Source of the DNA: Selaginella moellendorffii
Taxonomy: Eukaryota; Streptophyta; Lycopodiopsida; Selaginellales; Selaginellaceae
NCBI RefSeq assembly: GCF_000143415.4
Contig: NW_003314261.1
Span: 4,380,691-4,444,690, forward strand
Length of the DNA: 64,000 nt
Direction of reading: 5' to 3'
A model generated the notes under the pieces. That model saw only the letters and a list, made by a program, of their open reading frames with translations. It was not told the DNA's origin and ran no database searches. Shown here piece by piece: positions 12,301 through 24,832 of the stretch. The position numbers and the translations under genes are program-made. The stretch's first letter is position 1; the number at the start of each line of letters is the position of its first letter.

Positions 12301-14562
12301 AACTAAAGTGAAGACCATGAGATGGATCTATATTAGTACACAACCTCCTCATAGACAAAGCTATAGTACGGGTACTAACATCTCAACCTCAAACAACTAA
12401 GTTGGACATCACCATCTTCAGCCAAGGCGCAGGGCTACCAAGACTAAGTCAAGATTAGTGAGAGCTCACTACTCTCATAGAGTCTAACGTAATGCAAGGT
12501 GCAACCTGCCACCGAGCATAATGCTACAAAAGAAAGGCACAAGGATCACCCTTCTTAGAAAAGCGTAACGGCCACTTTTCTATACCAACTCTAGACTCTA
12601 TCCAACTTAATTGCCTTAGCCTCAAAAGTCAGCATCCCTTTCGGGCTGCATCATACAAACTACTTACTAAGATCTAAGCCAACCGAAGTCAACTCCAACC
12701 CCTTCACTAGTTTGTACTGGCTTTCGAAAATGGAATGGTTTTCGGACAAAATGATCAATAGATCAGCCATTGGAAAAGTCTAAGAAAATTTGTGGAAAAT
12801 TTCCATCCTAGAGAAAGAATAACTCTCAGTCCAGGAATGCAAACTTTCAAGACTCAACCAACTTCCTCCTACCAACAACTTCACATAGGTTCACCTCAAC
12901 ACAAATTCTCATGACCCATAGTATGCTTAAGCCTCAAACATCTCTACCCATCTAACCGATATCCAACACCGACATCCGCAAAGTGCAAAATGAACATCCA
13001 AGGCTTGATCACGAAGACCACATCTTCGGATATCCATATTGCACTAACACTCTTCTTCAATCACCTTCAAGATCCAATGTGAAGTTAAAACACTAACAAG
13101 AAAAATGACATGGAAAATCAAGCTCTAAGGAAAATTCCTCATCACTCGAATCAACAATGCCACTTCCACTAACACAAGTGCTAGCGATGTTAATGCATCA
13201 ACCTCACACCTTCTCCATCCAATAATCTACTCCAAGTGCTAACGGATCAATAGATGAGCTATAGCAAATGAATGCTACAACCCATTCCCAACACCTTATG
13301 GGCAAACCCTCAAGGAAACAAGGTACCAACATAAGCTTAGCATAATGGACCACCATTGAGAATCCAGTCAAGGCTACTACAATGCTACTTCGTGCAAGTA
13401 GACTAGCTTCTCCATCAACCACTTTAGGGTTGATCATCATTTACCCAAGCAACTTCGTAAACACATTGCTCATTATCACATGGATATGATATAAATCACA
13501 ATGACTTGACCATCAATTGAGTAACGCAATGAGCAAGGCTTATGTCATTACTTCAAACGTTTATGTGAGTATCAAATGCCAACTCAATTCGACAAAATGC
13601 AACATAAATGCCACACTCCACCGATAGAGATTTACAACACCCAACATCACTAACTTTTGTTCACCATACGGACAAGCTCATGCCACTCTCTTTCCGACCA
13701 AACTCAACACTAATCCAACACCAAGCTACTCAAGGAGCAGTAGCAAGGTTCCCCGGAAAAGAATTGAGCATTGCAACCCCAGTCTTTCAATAGCGAGCCT
13801 AGACAAAATGGTTTAGTGTTTCACCACTATCCATCCCATAACTCACCACTTGTAAGACCATCACCTCTAACATGAGTCAAGATAGGGACTCTTGATTGCA
13901 TGATGTGAACACAAGCAATGAGTTAACACCTCGTTGCAAATCATCTCTCCAAGAAGAGAAAATGATTTACGTGTTTGATCCTCCATCCCCGATGACTCTC
14001 TTTTCGGTCTCATCTTTGACCAAACCTCAAGCTTGCTTTCGCACTGCCTTCAGTTCAATCCAAGAAAAGTTTATGAGAGAGCACGGCAATGATTACTTGA
14101 ACCAATAGACTATTCCCTACAGTCTTGACTGATCCAATTATAATCATACCTAGGAAGGATCCACTAGTGCCGTGCTAAACAGCTACGGACCAGCCTATTT
14201 GCCACTCATAGCAAACTCAGGGAAAGTTTACTTTCACCCACGGTACATAGAACAACTCATAGAACCACCGATAGGCTAACATTAATCCTGCCAACTCAAA
14301 GTGTAACCTCGAGTTGCTAATGTGCCTCACTCACGAGCTCAAGCTTAAACTCGTGCTACCGGAACAACTCAAATCCATCCTATGAGCCCAAGCGCAAGCT
14401 CATATCATAAGGTACAATAAGGTAACAATATCCATACCCAAGGAACCAATTGCGAAGCCTTTGCACCCAAACGTGTACCCACTCGGATCATCGTTTTCAT
14501 CTCTGCGTATGCAACAAGACTAGTTGCCCAATCTCATTGAATAGTACTCGCTGAGACTCATC
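9327..14562 (-). mobile_element. LARD copy 1 internal region, non-coding
   Basis: About 5.2 kb without an open frame longer than about 85 codons and without any domain I recognise. The plus strand is rich in CAA/CAAC-type words. A diverged copy occupies 32153-36922 with the same word order, so the non-coding interior is a conserved property of the family, not local decay. Confidence 0.75.
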
Positions 14563-14575
14563 CTCTGATACCAAA
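14563..14575 (-). other. Primer-binding site, initiator-Met tRNA type
   Basis: The minus strand reads TTTGGTATCAGAG directly after the LTR, complementary to the 3' end of plant initiator-Met tRNA. Confidence 0.85.
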
Positions 14576-15462
14576 TGTAGCGCACGTGGTTTTGACCCTT
14601 TATCCTATGGTGATTTACCATAGGATAACACCATGAAGCGGAACCTAAACCCTCTTTGTGCCACGTGACAGATGCCACGTGTCACATACCACGTGTCCGT
14701 GCCACGTGTCCATAGGAACCCGAGGTTCAGGGCCTTGGGCCACTGAACGAAGGAACGGTGCCAAACTCCCAAGCGTGACGCCAAGGAGTGATGGAACCGA
14801 ACCACGGAGCAACTCCCAAGCATACAGCCCAAGGAGCGAAGGGACAGGGGCCCGGAGTGACTTGGAACAGTCCTAGAGCAACCAGCATTCCAATGCCAGG
14901 ACCAACACGCAAAACGGAGTCTGGCGCTATTTCGGCATACCGGTGGCCTAACGCGAGGACATGGGTACTCCACCAGCTAGCATGGAATGGAACTTGGGCT
15001 TAGACCCAAGCCGGACGCAGAACAAGGACAGGCACGCAAGCGGGAGCTAGACTATGCCTCAGGTTGGTCGGCCATGCCCGACCTACCCACTATCCCTACT
15101 ATACATTTGGAACCCCCCATAGCCCCCCCCCCCTTGAGGAACACACGCTTTGGGCTTTCACCCCAAGCCTCCCTTAGTATCAGGAGTTAGTCTCTGGGAC
15201 AAGCTCGAAACTTACTAATTATGGAATGTCCCTAGATTGCGAATTTGGACACGGGACGAACACCATTGTGTTCAGAACGATCTCTACATTCCGTAGATAT
15301 GCCAAATGAGCAAATCTGGACACTTTCCATAAATAGCATTTGGGACGAATTAAGACTAACACAAAGGGCATGATAGCGAGGGTGTTTGGCAGACACGGTA
15401 AGCTATCATCTAGCGATGTTGAGGGACCAATCTCAATATCGCGGGGGTTCTTGATACTAGCA
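14576..15462 (-). repeat. LARD copy 1, right LTR (5' LTR of the minus-strand element)
   Basis: 887 bp, TG...CA ends, near-identical to 8430-9326. Confidence 0.9.
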
Positions 15463-18078
15463 TGTACCTTTGAATTAGCCTAATACAATTTCACAGTCTA
15501 AAACTGTTGGTAAGGCATGTTTAAGTATGAGACATGTACCACTATATAGTCCAGTCGATGGACATTCCTTAATAGAATAAAGTTAATACCTTTTTTAAGC
15601 AAGAGTTTATGTGGTGGAAGACCAAAAGAAGTAATAAAATTTAGGAATTCAACTGGAAAATCTTCTAGGTGTTCAGTATCAATAAAGTCAACACTTTTAT
15701 AAATATGTATATCCCCAGGTAAGGAAGAGATTATAGCATTATTAATAGAAAAATTATTATCATTAAGTGGGGTAAGTATGACTCTATTAGATGCAATATA
15801 AGGGTCTGAAATATCTTGTAAAGATGGGAAAACAAAATCAACAACAAAGGACATTATTACTTGTATGTAAGGAAATACAATAGATTCTAAGGCAAATTGG
15901 GTAAATTTACATAATTATTACCATTTTCAATTTGAAGAAGCCAATCAGCCCATAAAGAATTGTTTTCAATTAGTCTCATATTCATTTTTAGTGGAAGTAT
16001 TCTAAGAAAATTCCATAACCTATTCATTTTTACTGAATTTGAAATAATTTATGCTTGATGACCATGTGGAATAACTGGTAGTGTTTGTCTAAAGTCACCA
16101 CTTGCAATAATAACAATTCCTCCAAAAGCTAATTCATTTTTAAAATATTTTGTAATGCTAAATTAATGGCAGAAAATGCATATGTGCGAACCATATTAAT
16201 TTTATCCCATATTGACACATATGCAATTTTTTATTTTCTGGCCTACTTCACTATAAGCTATAATAATAAAAGTAGAAGTTTAATTTATTAGAACATGAAG
16301 TTTAAAAGTTATATATGATGTTTGACTATTATGCAGTAAAGTGCTTGCAATACTTGTTCAGGCTATATTAATTACATTTTTTTTAGAAGTTGAAATGTAT
16401 GTATAAGAGTGTTAAGTAAAAAAGTTTTACCAATACCACTAGCACCATCAATGAAAATATATCAATTTTTCTCGGTTGGGTTGTTAATTGTATTGAGGAT
16501 ATCATTATATATAATATGTTGTTCATCATTAAACCAAAGTAAATTTTGTTTTACAGAATGAATAAATTGTGTCAAATTAATATGATTATTTATATCAAAA
16601 TTTGTATAAGATAAAGGCAATTCATACTCTTGATTGGATTTTCTATATAGATTGAATTTCCTATTTATATCATATAAAGGATGCTTATAACAAAGTAATG
16701 GATCTGTTAATATAAAATCTTCAAGAAAAGAGTTTTTGAATTTTTCCCATAAATTATAAAGATTTTTTGGACTACAAAAGACATATGAAAAACAAATAAT
16801 TGTCTTAATTCTGGTGGCATTTTAAAAGAGCAAGTATCTTTTAAATATTTTTCTCATTCTATATCATCTGCTAGAAGTCTCATAACAAATGCAATAAGTT
16901 AAAATGTTTATAAAGCATAAATGCTAAAGTTCAGTATTAAATGGGGAAAAAAAATACATTCGTGAGATAATATTTTATTGATGTTTAATCTGCCATTGGT
17001 GAGTGTGTTTATTATATATATAATGTAAAGGAATTTCAAGATACACATAGTACCTTACATTTGAATAATATCTATTTAATTCAAACTATTTTGTTAATAT
17101 AGTACTATTTTGAGTAGCTTTTCGATGTTTAATTTACTCATTATCTTTGATGGACTTTTCCAATTTAAAATGTATAGCCATTTAACACCTATAATCTGTC
17201 TTCTTTTTCATTTAGAAAATTTTCAATCCATATAACTTTTGGAGTAGAAACATAACAAGTATTTAAAAAACTTGAAATTTCATCAAAATTTAAACAATTA
17301 TTATATTGTTGAGTTGCTAAATGGATTTCAATAGTGGCACAGTTATAGCCTTTGTAAACATATTGAATTAAATATTTAATGCTATTTATAATTGCACATA
17401 TTTCAATATTTATATGAGCTTTATATTGTTTACAGAGGTACTTGTTATAAGGTACAACCTAACAGTTATCCATATGATAACCATTTTTAAAAATTGTATG
17501 TTTGTTGTTTAGTCCATAATAATCTAGATATACATTAATTGAAAATGTTGTTTCATAATTAAATTTTTTTGGAAAACCTTTCGAGCAAGAACCATTTTTC
17601 ATGCAAGGATTATTAGGATAAAAAAGTCCATACAGTCCATACATCATATACAACATAACTATTTCAAAGAGTTTAAGCTTATCACAAGGATTTGGTAAGC
17701 TAGCCATGATATATTAATTAATTGCATCGTGGTCTTTAATTTTATTTTTATAGGCTAAAATTTTTAGAAAATAATAATGTGGGAGACCTATTTTTTGGAA
17801 CTCAATTACGTATATATAAAGACTAAATTAGGACAGTCTTTAAGACCTTTATTTGGATGTAAATTTTTTATAGCTTTTAGCCATTTAAAGTTTCAAGTGA
17901 AAGTAATGAAAATATTTGGTTTTGAGTAATGAGCAACAATTGCCATTACATCTTGATAATTTTGTTGCATTGTTCTAAGTCCACCACCAAAAGTTGATGG
18001 TAATATAACAATTTTACCGTGGTTCATATTTTCATTTGAAGTATGATTTGCAACAGGGAGCAATGGCACTGGAGCACA
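15463..18078 (-). pseudogene. Decayed Helitron Rep/helicase, both ends missing
   Basis: Several minus-strand frames carry Helitron protein signatures in the proper order. Near 18050-17893 there is IVILPSTFGGG then MQQNYQDVMAIV and KPNIFITFT, typical of the Rep region. Near 17620-17560 comes NPCMKNGSCSKGFPKKF, and near 17380 a YVYKGYN box. A Walker-A motif (DGASGIGKTFL) lies at about 16450-16420, and helicase motifs near 15760-15560 include SSLPGDIHIYKS and KKGINFILLRN. Many stops and frameshifts separate these pieces. A rolling-circle transposase-helicase would have been its role. The right end abuts LARD copy 1 and the left end abuts an LTR fragment, so terminal hairpins are absent. Confidence 0.8.
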
Positions 18079-18227
18079 TAGCAACTCCCGAATGTATAGC
18101 CCGAGGAGCGAAAGGACAGAAGCATGGAACAACTTAGAACAATCCTAGAACAACCAACATCCCAATACCAAGACCAGCACGCAAAATGGAGTCAAACGGA
18201 GTGTAGCACTATTTCAACATACCGGTG
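18079..18227 (-). repeat. LARD copy 2 LTR, left fragment
   Basis: About 150 bp matches positions 8660-8808 of the copy 1 LTR with scattered substitutions, then stops at CATACCGGTG. The same LTR resumes at 31664, so the two pieces were one LTR before the 13.4-kb insertion between them. Confidence 0.8.
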
Positions 18228-18251
18228 AAGCTCTATTTCGTTAAAGTGGGA
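18228..18251 (+). repeat. Left terminal inverted repeat of the 13.4-kb transposon
   Basis: Begins AAGCTCTATTTCGTTAAAG and is a perfect 24-bp inverted match to 31640-31663. Further GTGGGA/ATGGGA words just inside suggest subterminal binding sites. Confidence 0.9.
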
Positions 18252-18843
18252 TTTATTCAGTAAAATGGGACTAGGTACAAATTTTCAAGTATTTGAAAAT
18301 GACGTGAAATTATATGTTTTTTGTCCAGGGGCTAGACATATCTGGGGCATGGTGACTAGCGCGGTGACTTTGTGTCCAGACTGAGTCCATCTAGTTGTAT
18401 AATAAATCTCATTGTCAAGGTGAACAAGCCAAATCTGAAGCTAAAGAAGAGCGATGGCATGCGCGCACACACTATTTGTTTGTTCATTGAGCGTGTGGTG
18501 AGCTTTCCAAGATGAACGTCATTCCTATTAGCCAGACATATAACTTAATGGTGAGAACATTTAGATATTATTCAATGTTATCTTTTTCTAACGAATCTAA
18601 TTGTGAAGGTGTAGCAAGAGGCATTGCTAGTCTGGAGAAGTCATTTAACTCATTTGACCCTTAGTGTATTTTCATGAAACTAAATAACATTCATATTATT
18701 AAGGAATTTCTCTAGTACCTTTTTTTTACGACATAGAGGCTTGCATTTCTTTCAAAGGTGATTTAGTAAAAGGCCTGAGGGCACATGCCATTCTATTTCT
18801 CAGACCGGTATTAAGATATACTAGTGCAAAGGGCCACATGCCA

Positions 18844-21800
18844 TCACGCCTCCTCTGATTCAGATTCGGATTGTTCACCTTGAAATAAAATACATTAGAA
18901 ACTTAGTAAAGGAATATTAATGAATCTCACCTTGAACCCGGGTTATGAATGCTCTTGCTGCATCTCTTGCATGGTCTGGCAAGGTGATGGTGGCACTCTG
19001 CTTCCGCATCCAACCATGCACAACATTATCCACTGATATGCTCATGCTGGGATCCCTTGGATTCAGCACCCATCTCTTTTCTAGGCAATCCTTCGTATAT
19101 CCGGAACTTGGCTTGAACCACTCCACAGTTACATTGAAGGAGTTAGTTTCCGCGTCCTCCTCTGCATCAGTGATGCAGCACCCCACCCATATCATTTGTT
19201 TTTTATTACTGGGTCTGACAAGCACAACCATTCCTTTGCAGACCTGTACTGGATTGAATGCTGAATCCGGCTTCTTGTTCCTCGGCCCACAATAGTGATC
19301 CTCAACATCGTTATCTGTCATTGCATTTCCAGAGGACATTGTTCCGCTACTATCTGGTGCTCTGGGTTCTGGCCAAAAGGACTCTTCCAATTCTTCATAT
19401 ACAACCGGCCCATTTTGGATAGCAGATATAATCTTCTCCCAGTATTCGAGCAAAGGCTTGCACCTCTTAAAATAGGATTCTCCACCAAACACCAACCCCC
19501 TCTTCCAGAAGGCAATATGCTGTCTAATCCCGGCCACTATACTTTCCTGGTCTTTGAGTCCATCCGGGTGCATCGGCCGTGGGGAACCCTGAGGAATCAT
19601 AGGTTCCCCAGTTATGGGATCTCTCTTGAAGAGTTCAATGCCGTCCACTGGCAGCCACACTGTGTCCCATTCTCTCATCTTGTACCTCATCACTGGAGCA
19701 CCGTCACGTATGCTGAAATGAAACTGAAGAGGCTTGGAGTGGCCAATCAGCGTTTCGGATCCGTCCCTGATGTAGCCTCTTACAAACCCCTTAAAGTCTG
19801 GAACCTCTGTCACAAGTGCAGCTTCAACAGTGCCTTTGATGCAATTTTGGAATTCATCGTAGAGTTGTGGGAGGGTGAGGACATTGGATCGCCGGAGGGA
19901 CTCTACCAGGTGACTGAACATGGCATCGACGTCTTCATGAGTGTGCCCAACCATGAGAAAGCCAAGTGTAACCGTTTCAAATATGCCTTTGGCAACAAGC
20001 ATCGCCAAGTACGCGAAGACGTATATGTTTTTGTTCTCACTGCCAGCATTGTCTGTTTGGAGCAGAAGATGGGGTGGAAGGCCACATCGGCCGCAAGAAC
20101 TTCCTTGAGATTCTGCTTCATTTGGATGAGGCTGTGCATTCACCGGGCGACCAGCCTCGTCGGAATGGCATGAGGCCTCACCTGATAACCCTACAATCTA
20201 ACGGCTAACATATTCACTGGGATGGCATGGGGCCCCACGCGATACTGCAAGCCTTTGCTCCTCCTCCAGCTGAACCCTGTATGGGGTTCGATCGACAAGG
20301 GCCTTATGCAAGGGTTGGCCGTTCAGCTCAGTCTGCGCACTTTGTAGAGACCTTAAGTGTTTTGCTAGGGACGCAATCATCATGTTTGCACCCCTGCCAC
20401 CCCATAGAGGTACAAAGAAGTTCCCATAGTTCTGGGCACCATGCCCATGAGCGATTATGCCAAACAGAGACACAGGCAGCTGCATGGATGAAGAGATTGC
20501 CTTGGGGGCAGGATTGAGTCGAGGTAAGCACGTCTTTTTCTGGTCCATTTTGTCGTGGATGATGCAGAGGTAAGAGTCAGGTCTCTCCATGGAGAGAATC
20601 CTGTTATGATAATATGCAGTCCTGTAGCTTCTCTGCTCAATGTTGTGGTCGAGCCGCCTTCTAACCAACATCTCTCGCTCTTGAGCGCTGCAAGAATTCT
20701 TTGACAAAGCCATTTTGATAGCAGTGCACTTGTCACACTTTGAAAAGCTGGAGTACTTTCCTATACTCACATCCCTGAACCTGTTGCTCCACAATCTACT
20801 AAATCTAGATTGGCTCAGCTTCCTGTAGCCATTACTCTGGAGTTCCCGATTCACATCTTCCAATATGGCCCCCTTGGTATACATGGAAGGGAGAACTCGT
20901 TGGGTGTCTCGTGTTCCATCTTCCAAGAGGCGGGTTTTATGTGGTTGCTGCTCGCTACATGTCTCGACAAACCTCTTGAAGATTGCCTCTCCATATACAA
21001 CATGACCCCTAGTTTTGTGCGTACCGTCGTTCCCATGGACTGCCTGTTGAACCCTTTGTTCCTCGAACTCAGTTTTGATTCTGTAGAATGTGGTTCGAGG
21101 GACTCCATAAATGATTCTCCATGCCTTCATGCAGACCAAACCCCTCTGGAAGACCATGCCCCCCACCTAATGTTCTGAAGCATCAACAGATGACCGTAAT
21201 GCCTCATACACAAAATTGCGAGCTGCCTTCCAGGACAATGTCTTGTATCTTGCTCTCTCCTCTTCAATAGCATCCCAATCAGCATGTTGACAGCACCTCC
21301 TCTTGCAACAAGCAACTGTCGAGACCATTCGAACCTCCATCGCCATTTTCTGCCTTTTCGGTTCGTTACTCAGATCCCTTTGGCTGCGCTGTAGGAAGGT
21401 GTACTTTCTTTTCCCATGAAGAGATGTTCTGTCATCAGTTGTAGTGGTGTTTGATTGTGAATCCTTCACATTCTCAAACACTAAATGCCTCAATTTCCAC
21501 GGCACAATGCTTCCAATAGTCAGACTGTTTTCTTCTGTGTCAACAACCTCTAAAATTGCAACTCCAATATCATCCCAGCCCAATTCTTGATTAGCAACCG
21601 CATCTCTTGGATCGACAACTGTGGCTAAGCCCTCAGCTACCACCTCCCCCTCGGGGTTGTTTAGAAACACCTTTGCCTGAATCCATGTAGCACGGTTCTT
21701 AAGATCCACGGAGGGAACATGCGTCGCACTTGCGCTGTCCCCAACATCTGCTTTCTTCTACAGATTTTTCAAGGCAACAACAACATTTACCCCGACGACC

Positions 21801-21985
21801 ATCTCTCCTCGTTCAATAGCGACCAAATTCCCATCAAAGACAGTCTCTACTGATACAGCAGCATTGCCTTCCCCAAGCCTTTGACAGTGTATAACAAAGT
21901 TCCGATCCATAGACACAAGGGTCCCTTTTGCAACTCTCTTCCCACCATTCAAAATGTAAACCTTTTCCCCAACCCTGAAGGCCAT
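18844..21985 (-). pseudogene. DUF7869-type transposase-like protein with two in-frame TAGs
   Basis: The likely transposase of the 13.4-kb element. The ATG at 21985 starts an SH3-like segment (VGEKVYILNGGKRVAKGTL). A cysteine-rich stretch (CCKRRCCQH), a helix-turn-helix-like segment (VCMKAWRIIYGVPRTTFYRI) and a KCDKC pair near 20737 follow. Then come IIHDKMDQ (about 20563-20542), LLLQTDNAGSENKN (about 20059-20020) and GHTHEDVDAMFS (about 19948-19913), the signature of DUF7869 proteins. The spacing of these acidic residues suggests an RNase-H-like catalytic core (inference). The frame needs an intron near 20170-20240, which holds two of the element's palindromes, and one at 18879-18930 leading to a short acidic tail ending in TGA at 18844. 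TAG at 21758-21760 and 21167-21169 interrupt an otherwise continuous frame, so this copy is probably dead. Confidence 0.65.
18879..18930 (-). other. Predicted 52-nt intron at the 3' end of the transposase-like gene
   Basis: On the minus strand a CAAG|GTGAGA donor and a TTTCAAG|GTGAAC acceptor keep the frame and add an acidic tail (EQSESESEEA). The stop codon overlaps the first bases of a half-palindrome. Confidence 0.6.
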
Positions 21986-22162
21986 TCTGAAAGTGCAGAA
22001 AAGAAGTTAAGACCATACAAAAAATAATTGGAGAATGGCCTAAATCATAACATACCAAATAGCATGAGGCCACATGCCATTATTCAAACATGCTATTGAC
22101 ACCCACGTGAAATTTCGCATTCACAAAATTGGCATGAGCCCTCATGCCATTAGTAGTACCAC

Positions 22163-22358
22163 TAATGGCATGAGGCCTCACGCTATCTTTGGCCCCTGCT
22201 AGCCTGTTGCTATATTCCTTTTGCCTTGTTGCAACTGTATATATTTTTGTGTGCGTGACTAGTCACCCATACAAAAATATATACAGTTGCAGCAAGGCAA
22301 AAGGAATATGGCAATAGGCTAGTAGGGGCCAAAGATGGCATGAGGCCTCATGCCATCT
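22163..22358. repeat. 196-bp foldback (two 92-bp inverted arms)
   Basis: The arms 22163-22254 and 22267-22358 are close inverted copies around the centre GTGACTAGTCAC (22255-22266). Each arm starts with one of the short palindromes at its outer end. It could be a small MITE-like insertion or a hairpin made by inverted duplication between the two divergent genes. Confidence 0.85.
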
Positions 22359-22539
22359 TGATATACACACAGCTGCAGGCAAGTAAAAACATACATAACA
22401 ATACGCTAGCCATGAAATTGCAAGGGCCCAAGATGGCATGTGGCCTCATGCCATTTCTAAATGTGGTCCTAAACCATTCCATGGTGAACATACCAGGAAG
22501 CACAAGTGCCGAATATCAAGAGGAAGCGGTAGCCACACC

Positions 22540-22745
22540 AAGGTAGTGCCGCTCGCAACACCGCAACTACTCGTAGCGCCGCTCGCAACACCGCAACTGC
22601 TCGTAGCGCCGCTCGCACAAACTGCCACTCGCATAAACTGCCGCTCGCAATGGCGCTCGCAATGCCGCAACCGCTTGTAGATGCATAAACCACAGCTCAC
22701 AATGCCGCTTACACAAGCAGCGCTCACTGCGCTCAGCAGAACCAA
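22540..22745. repeat. Degenerate minisatellite, GCCGCTCGCAACACCGCAACTGCTCGTA type
   Basis: Units built on the words GCTCGCAA, CCGCAAC and CTCGTAGC repeat about eight times with drift. It lies upstream of the transposase-like gene. Confidence 0.75.
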
Positions 22746-22987
22746 GAACACGGCGCACAAAAATGATAGACCTAGGAATGAGTTCGAGAATTCAAAAATA
22801 ACACACGCTTGAACGTCACATCAAATCCTCTGACAAACCAGATCTTATGATTCCTCTGACAAATTTCAAACTGAGTAGCTTCTAGACTTTGCTGTCGGAG
22901 GTTGAACTTTGTCACATCATGTCCTTGCCTCGATCCAGCTGTGCCATGTCAGTGATTCGAACTTTGCCATGCCATGTCAGCGATCCG

Positions 22988-24832
22988 CGCCAAGATTATT
23001 CGCCGTGTAAAGGAATAATTATGCTGTGTGTGTACGTCCATTTATGGCAATATAAGGCCACATGCCATTCAAAGAATAATGCTAGTCGAGCATCTTTTGG
23101 TGCATTTTTGGGTTCAAAATTGCATGAGCCCACACGCTATAAAGTTTACCTGTACCAAAAATAGAAACAGCTTTATTTACTTGGGAATTTATATGGTTGA
23201 GGCATTTTTAAACTTACAAACACATGCCCTACTTACATTCCTTTGGTTGCTTAAAATTCAAAAATATTATAAACCTTTCTTTTTGCATTTTCAATGTTTT
23301 CAATTATGGTTTTTGATTTTCGCAGGACCAGCCTAGTAATCTATTTGCATCCCGTCATGTTTATAGCTAGCTTTTGTTTGTCCCCTTCGCTAGCCTGAGA
23401 TACATCTGCTCGGCATCTGCCTCTTACAGCATTTGCCCAGAAAGGGCATCTTTCTTCACGCAGCATTTGCCACATGTTTAGGGTTTAGGGTTTAGCAATT
23501 CAGTAGCTTGATAAACATGCAAATACAGAACTTGATGCAAAATCCTTTGATATGTCACAATGCCCCTAGGACCATAAACACATTTCAATAGAGAGGGTCC
23601 TTTCATTTCATAACTCCTTACGTAGATCTTGGTGAAACCAGAGTTAGTGAAGTTGGTTTCTTGTGATCCCGCATCTGATTGTGATGTCCCTTTGCAGTGT
23701 CGATGGAAAGGTCAATGCACACCAAACTGTAGAATCTTGGAGCAAAATAACAGTCGGATCTATGGCAAATGCCCCTGAAACATTGTAAGGCTCGTGTGGT
23801 CTCATGTGGTGTCCGATCGAGATGCTTCTTTGCAGGGTCATCAAGAAGGACATTGTATACCATTCTGTAAAATCTAGTTGCGATCTAACGGTTGGATCTC
23901 CAGGAAACTCAAAACAATCTCGCGCGTGTTAGAATATTCTAGGAATATACTCCTATGTGCTCCAAGATTATTCGCCGTGTAAAGGAATAATTATGCTGTG
24001 TCATTTATGGCAATATAAGGCCACATGCCATTCAAAGAATAATGCTAGTCGAGCATTTTTTGGTGCATTTTTGGGTTCAAAATTGCATGAGCCCACACGC
24101 TATAAAGTTTACCTGTACCAAAAATAGAAACAGCTTTATTTACTTGGGAATTTAAGTGGTTGAGGCATTTTTAAACTTACAAACACATGCCCTACTTACA
24201 TTCCTTTGGTTGCTTACATTCTTTTGGTTGCTAGCTTTCGTTTGTCCCCTTCACTAGCCTGAGATACATCTGCTCGGCATCTGCCTCTTACAGCATTTGC
24301 CCAGAAAGGGCATCTTTCTTCACGCAGCATTTGCCACATGTTTAGGGTTTAGGGTTTAGCAATTCAGTAGCTTGATAAACATGCAAATACAGAACTTGAT
24401 GCAAAATCCTTGGATATGTCACAATGCCCCTAGGACCATAAACACATTTTAATAGAGAGGGTCCTTTCATTTCATAACTCCTTACGTAGATCTTGGTGAA
24501 ACCAGAGTTAGTGAAGTTGGTTTCTTGTGATCCCGCATCTGATTGTGATGTCCCTTTGCAGTGTCGATGGAAAGGTCAATGCACACCAAACTGTAGAATC
24601 TTGGAGCAAAATAACGGTCGGATCTATGGCAAATGCCCCTGAAACATTGTAAGGCTCGTGTGGTCTCATGTGGTGTCCGATCGAGATGCTTCTTTGCAGG
24701 GTCATCAAGAAGGACATTGTATACCATTTTGTAAAATCTAGTTGCGATCTAACGGTTGGATCTCCAGGAAACTCAAAACAATCTCGCCCGTGTCAGAATA
24801 TTCTAGGAATATACTCCTATGTGCTCCTGAAA
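22988..24832. repeat. Tandem duplication of about 0.9 kb
   Basis: The unit starting CCAAGATTATTCGCCGTGTAAAGG (word at about 22990) and ending near GTGCTCC recurs from about 23963 to 24832. The second copy lacks a 10-bp and a roughly 100-bp piece present in the first. Each unit holds a TTTAGGGTTTAGGG word and half-palindromes. The repeated minus-strand frame in both units has no recognisable domain and is not called a gene. Confidence 0.9.
23476..23496 (+). repeat. Short telomere-like TTTAGGG repeats (also at about 24339-24359)
   Basis: Each copy of the 0.9-kb duplication has about two and a half units of the plant telomere motif TTTAGGG. This is too short to call a telomere remnant with certainty. 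Confidence 0.6.

Larger units (their letters stand above)
8430..15462 (-). mobile_element. LARD-type non-autonomous LTR element, copy 1
   Basis: Two long direct repeats (8430-9326 and 14576-15462, both TG...CA) flank about 5.25 kb with no protein domain. The word CTCTGATACCAAA abuts the right LTR at 14563-14575; read on the minus strand it is TTTGGTATCAGAG, the classical primer site for initiator-Met tRNA, so the element runs on the minus strand. The LTRs differ mainly by a 10-bp indel and a few substitutions, so the insertion is young. With no gag or pol it must have used proteins from another element. No clear polypurine tract or target-site duplication was found, and the flanks (TTCAT and TGTAC) do not match. 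Confidence 0.85.

Noticed and set aside
19295-20173. 292-codon plus-strand frame
   Set aside because: It is antisense to the DUF7869-type exon, which carries the recognisable motifs.
23476-24359. Interstitial telomere from a chromosome fusion
   Set aside because: Only about two and a half TTTAGGG units per copy, explained by the local duplication inside a transposon.
23618-24727. Two nearly identical minus-strand frames of 81 codons
   Set aside because: They are the two copies of the 0.9-kb tandem duplication and show no domain or conservation bias.
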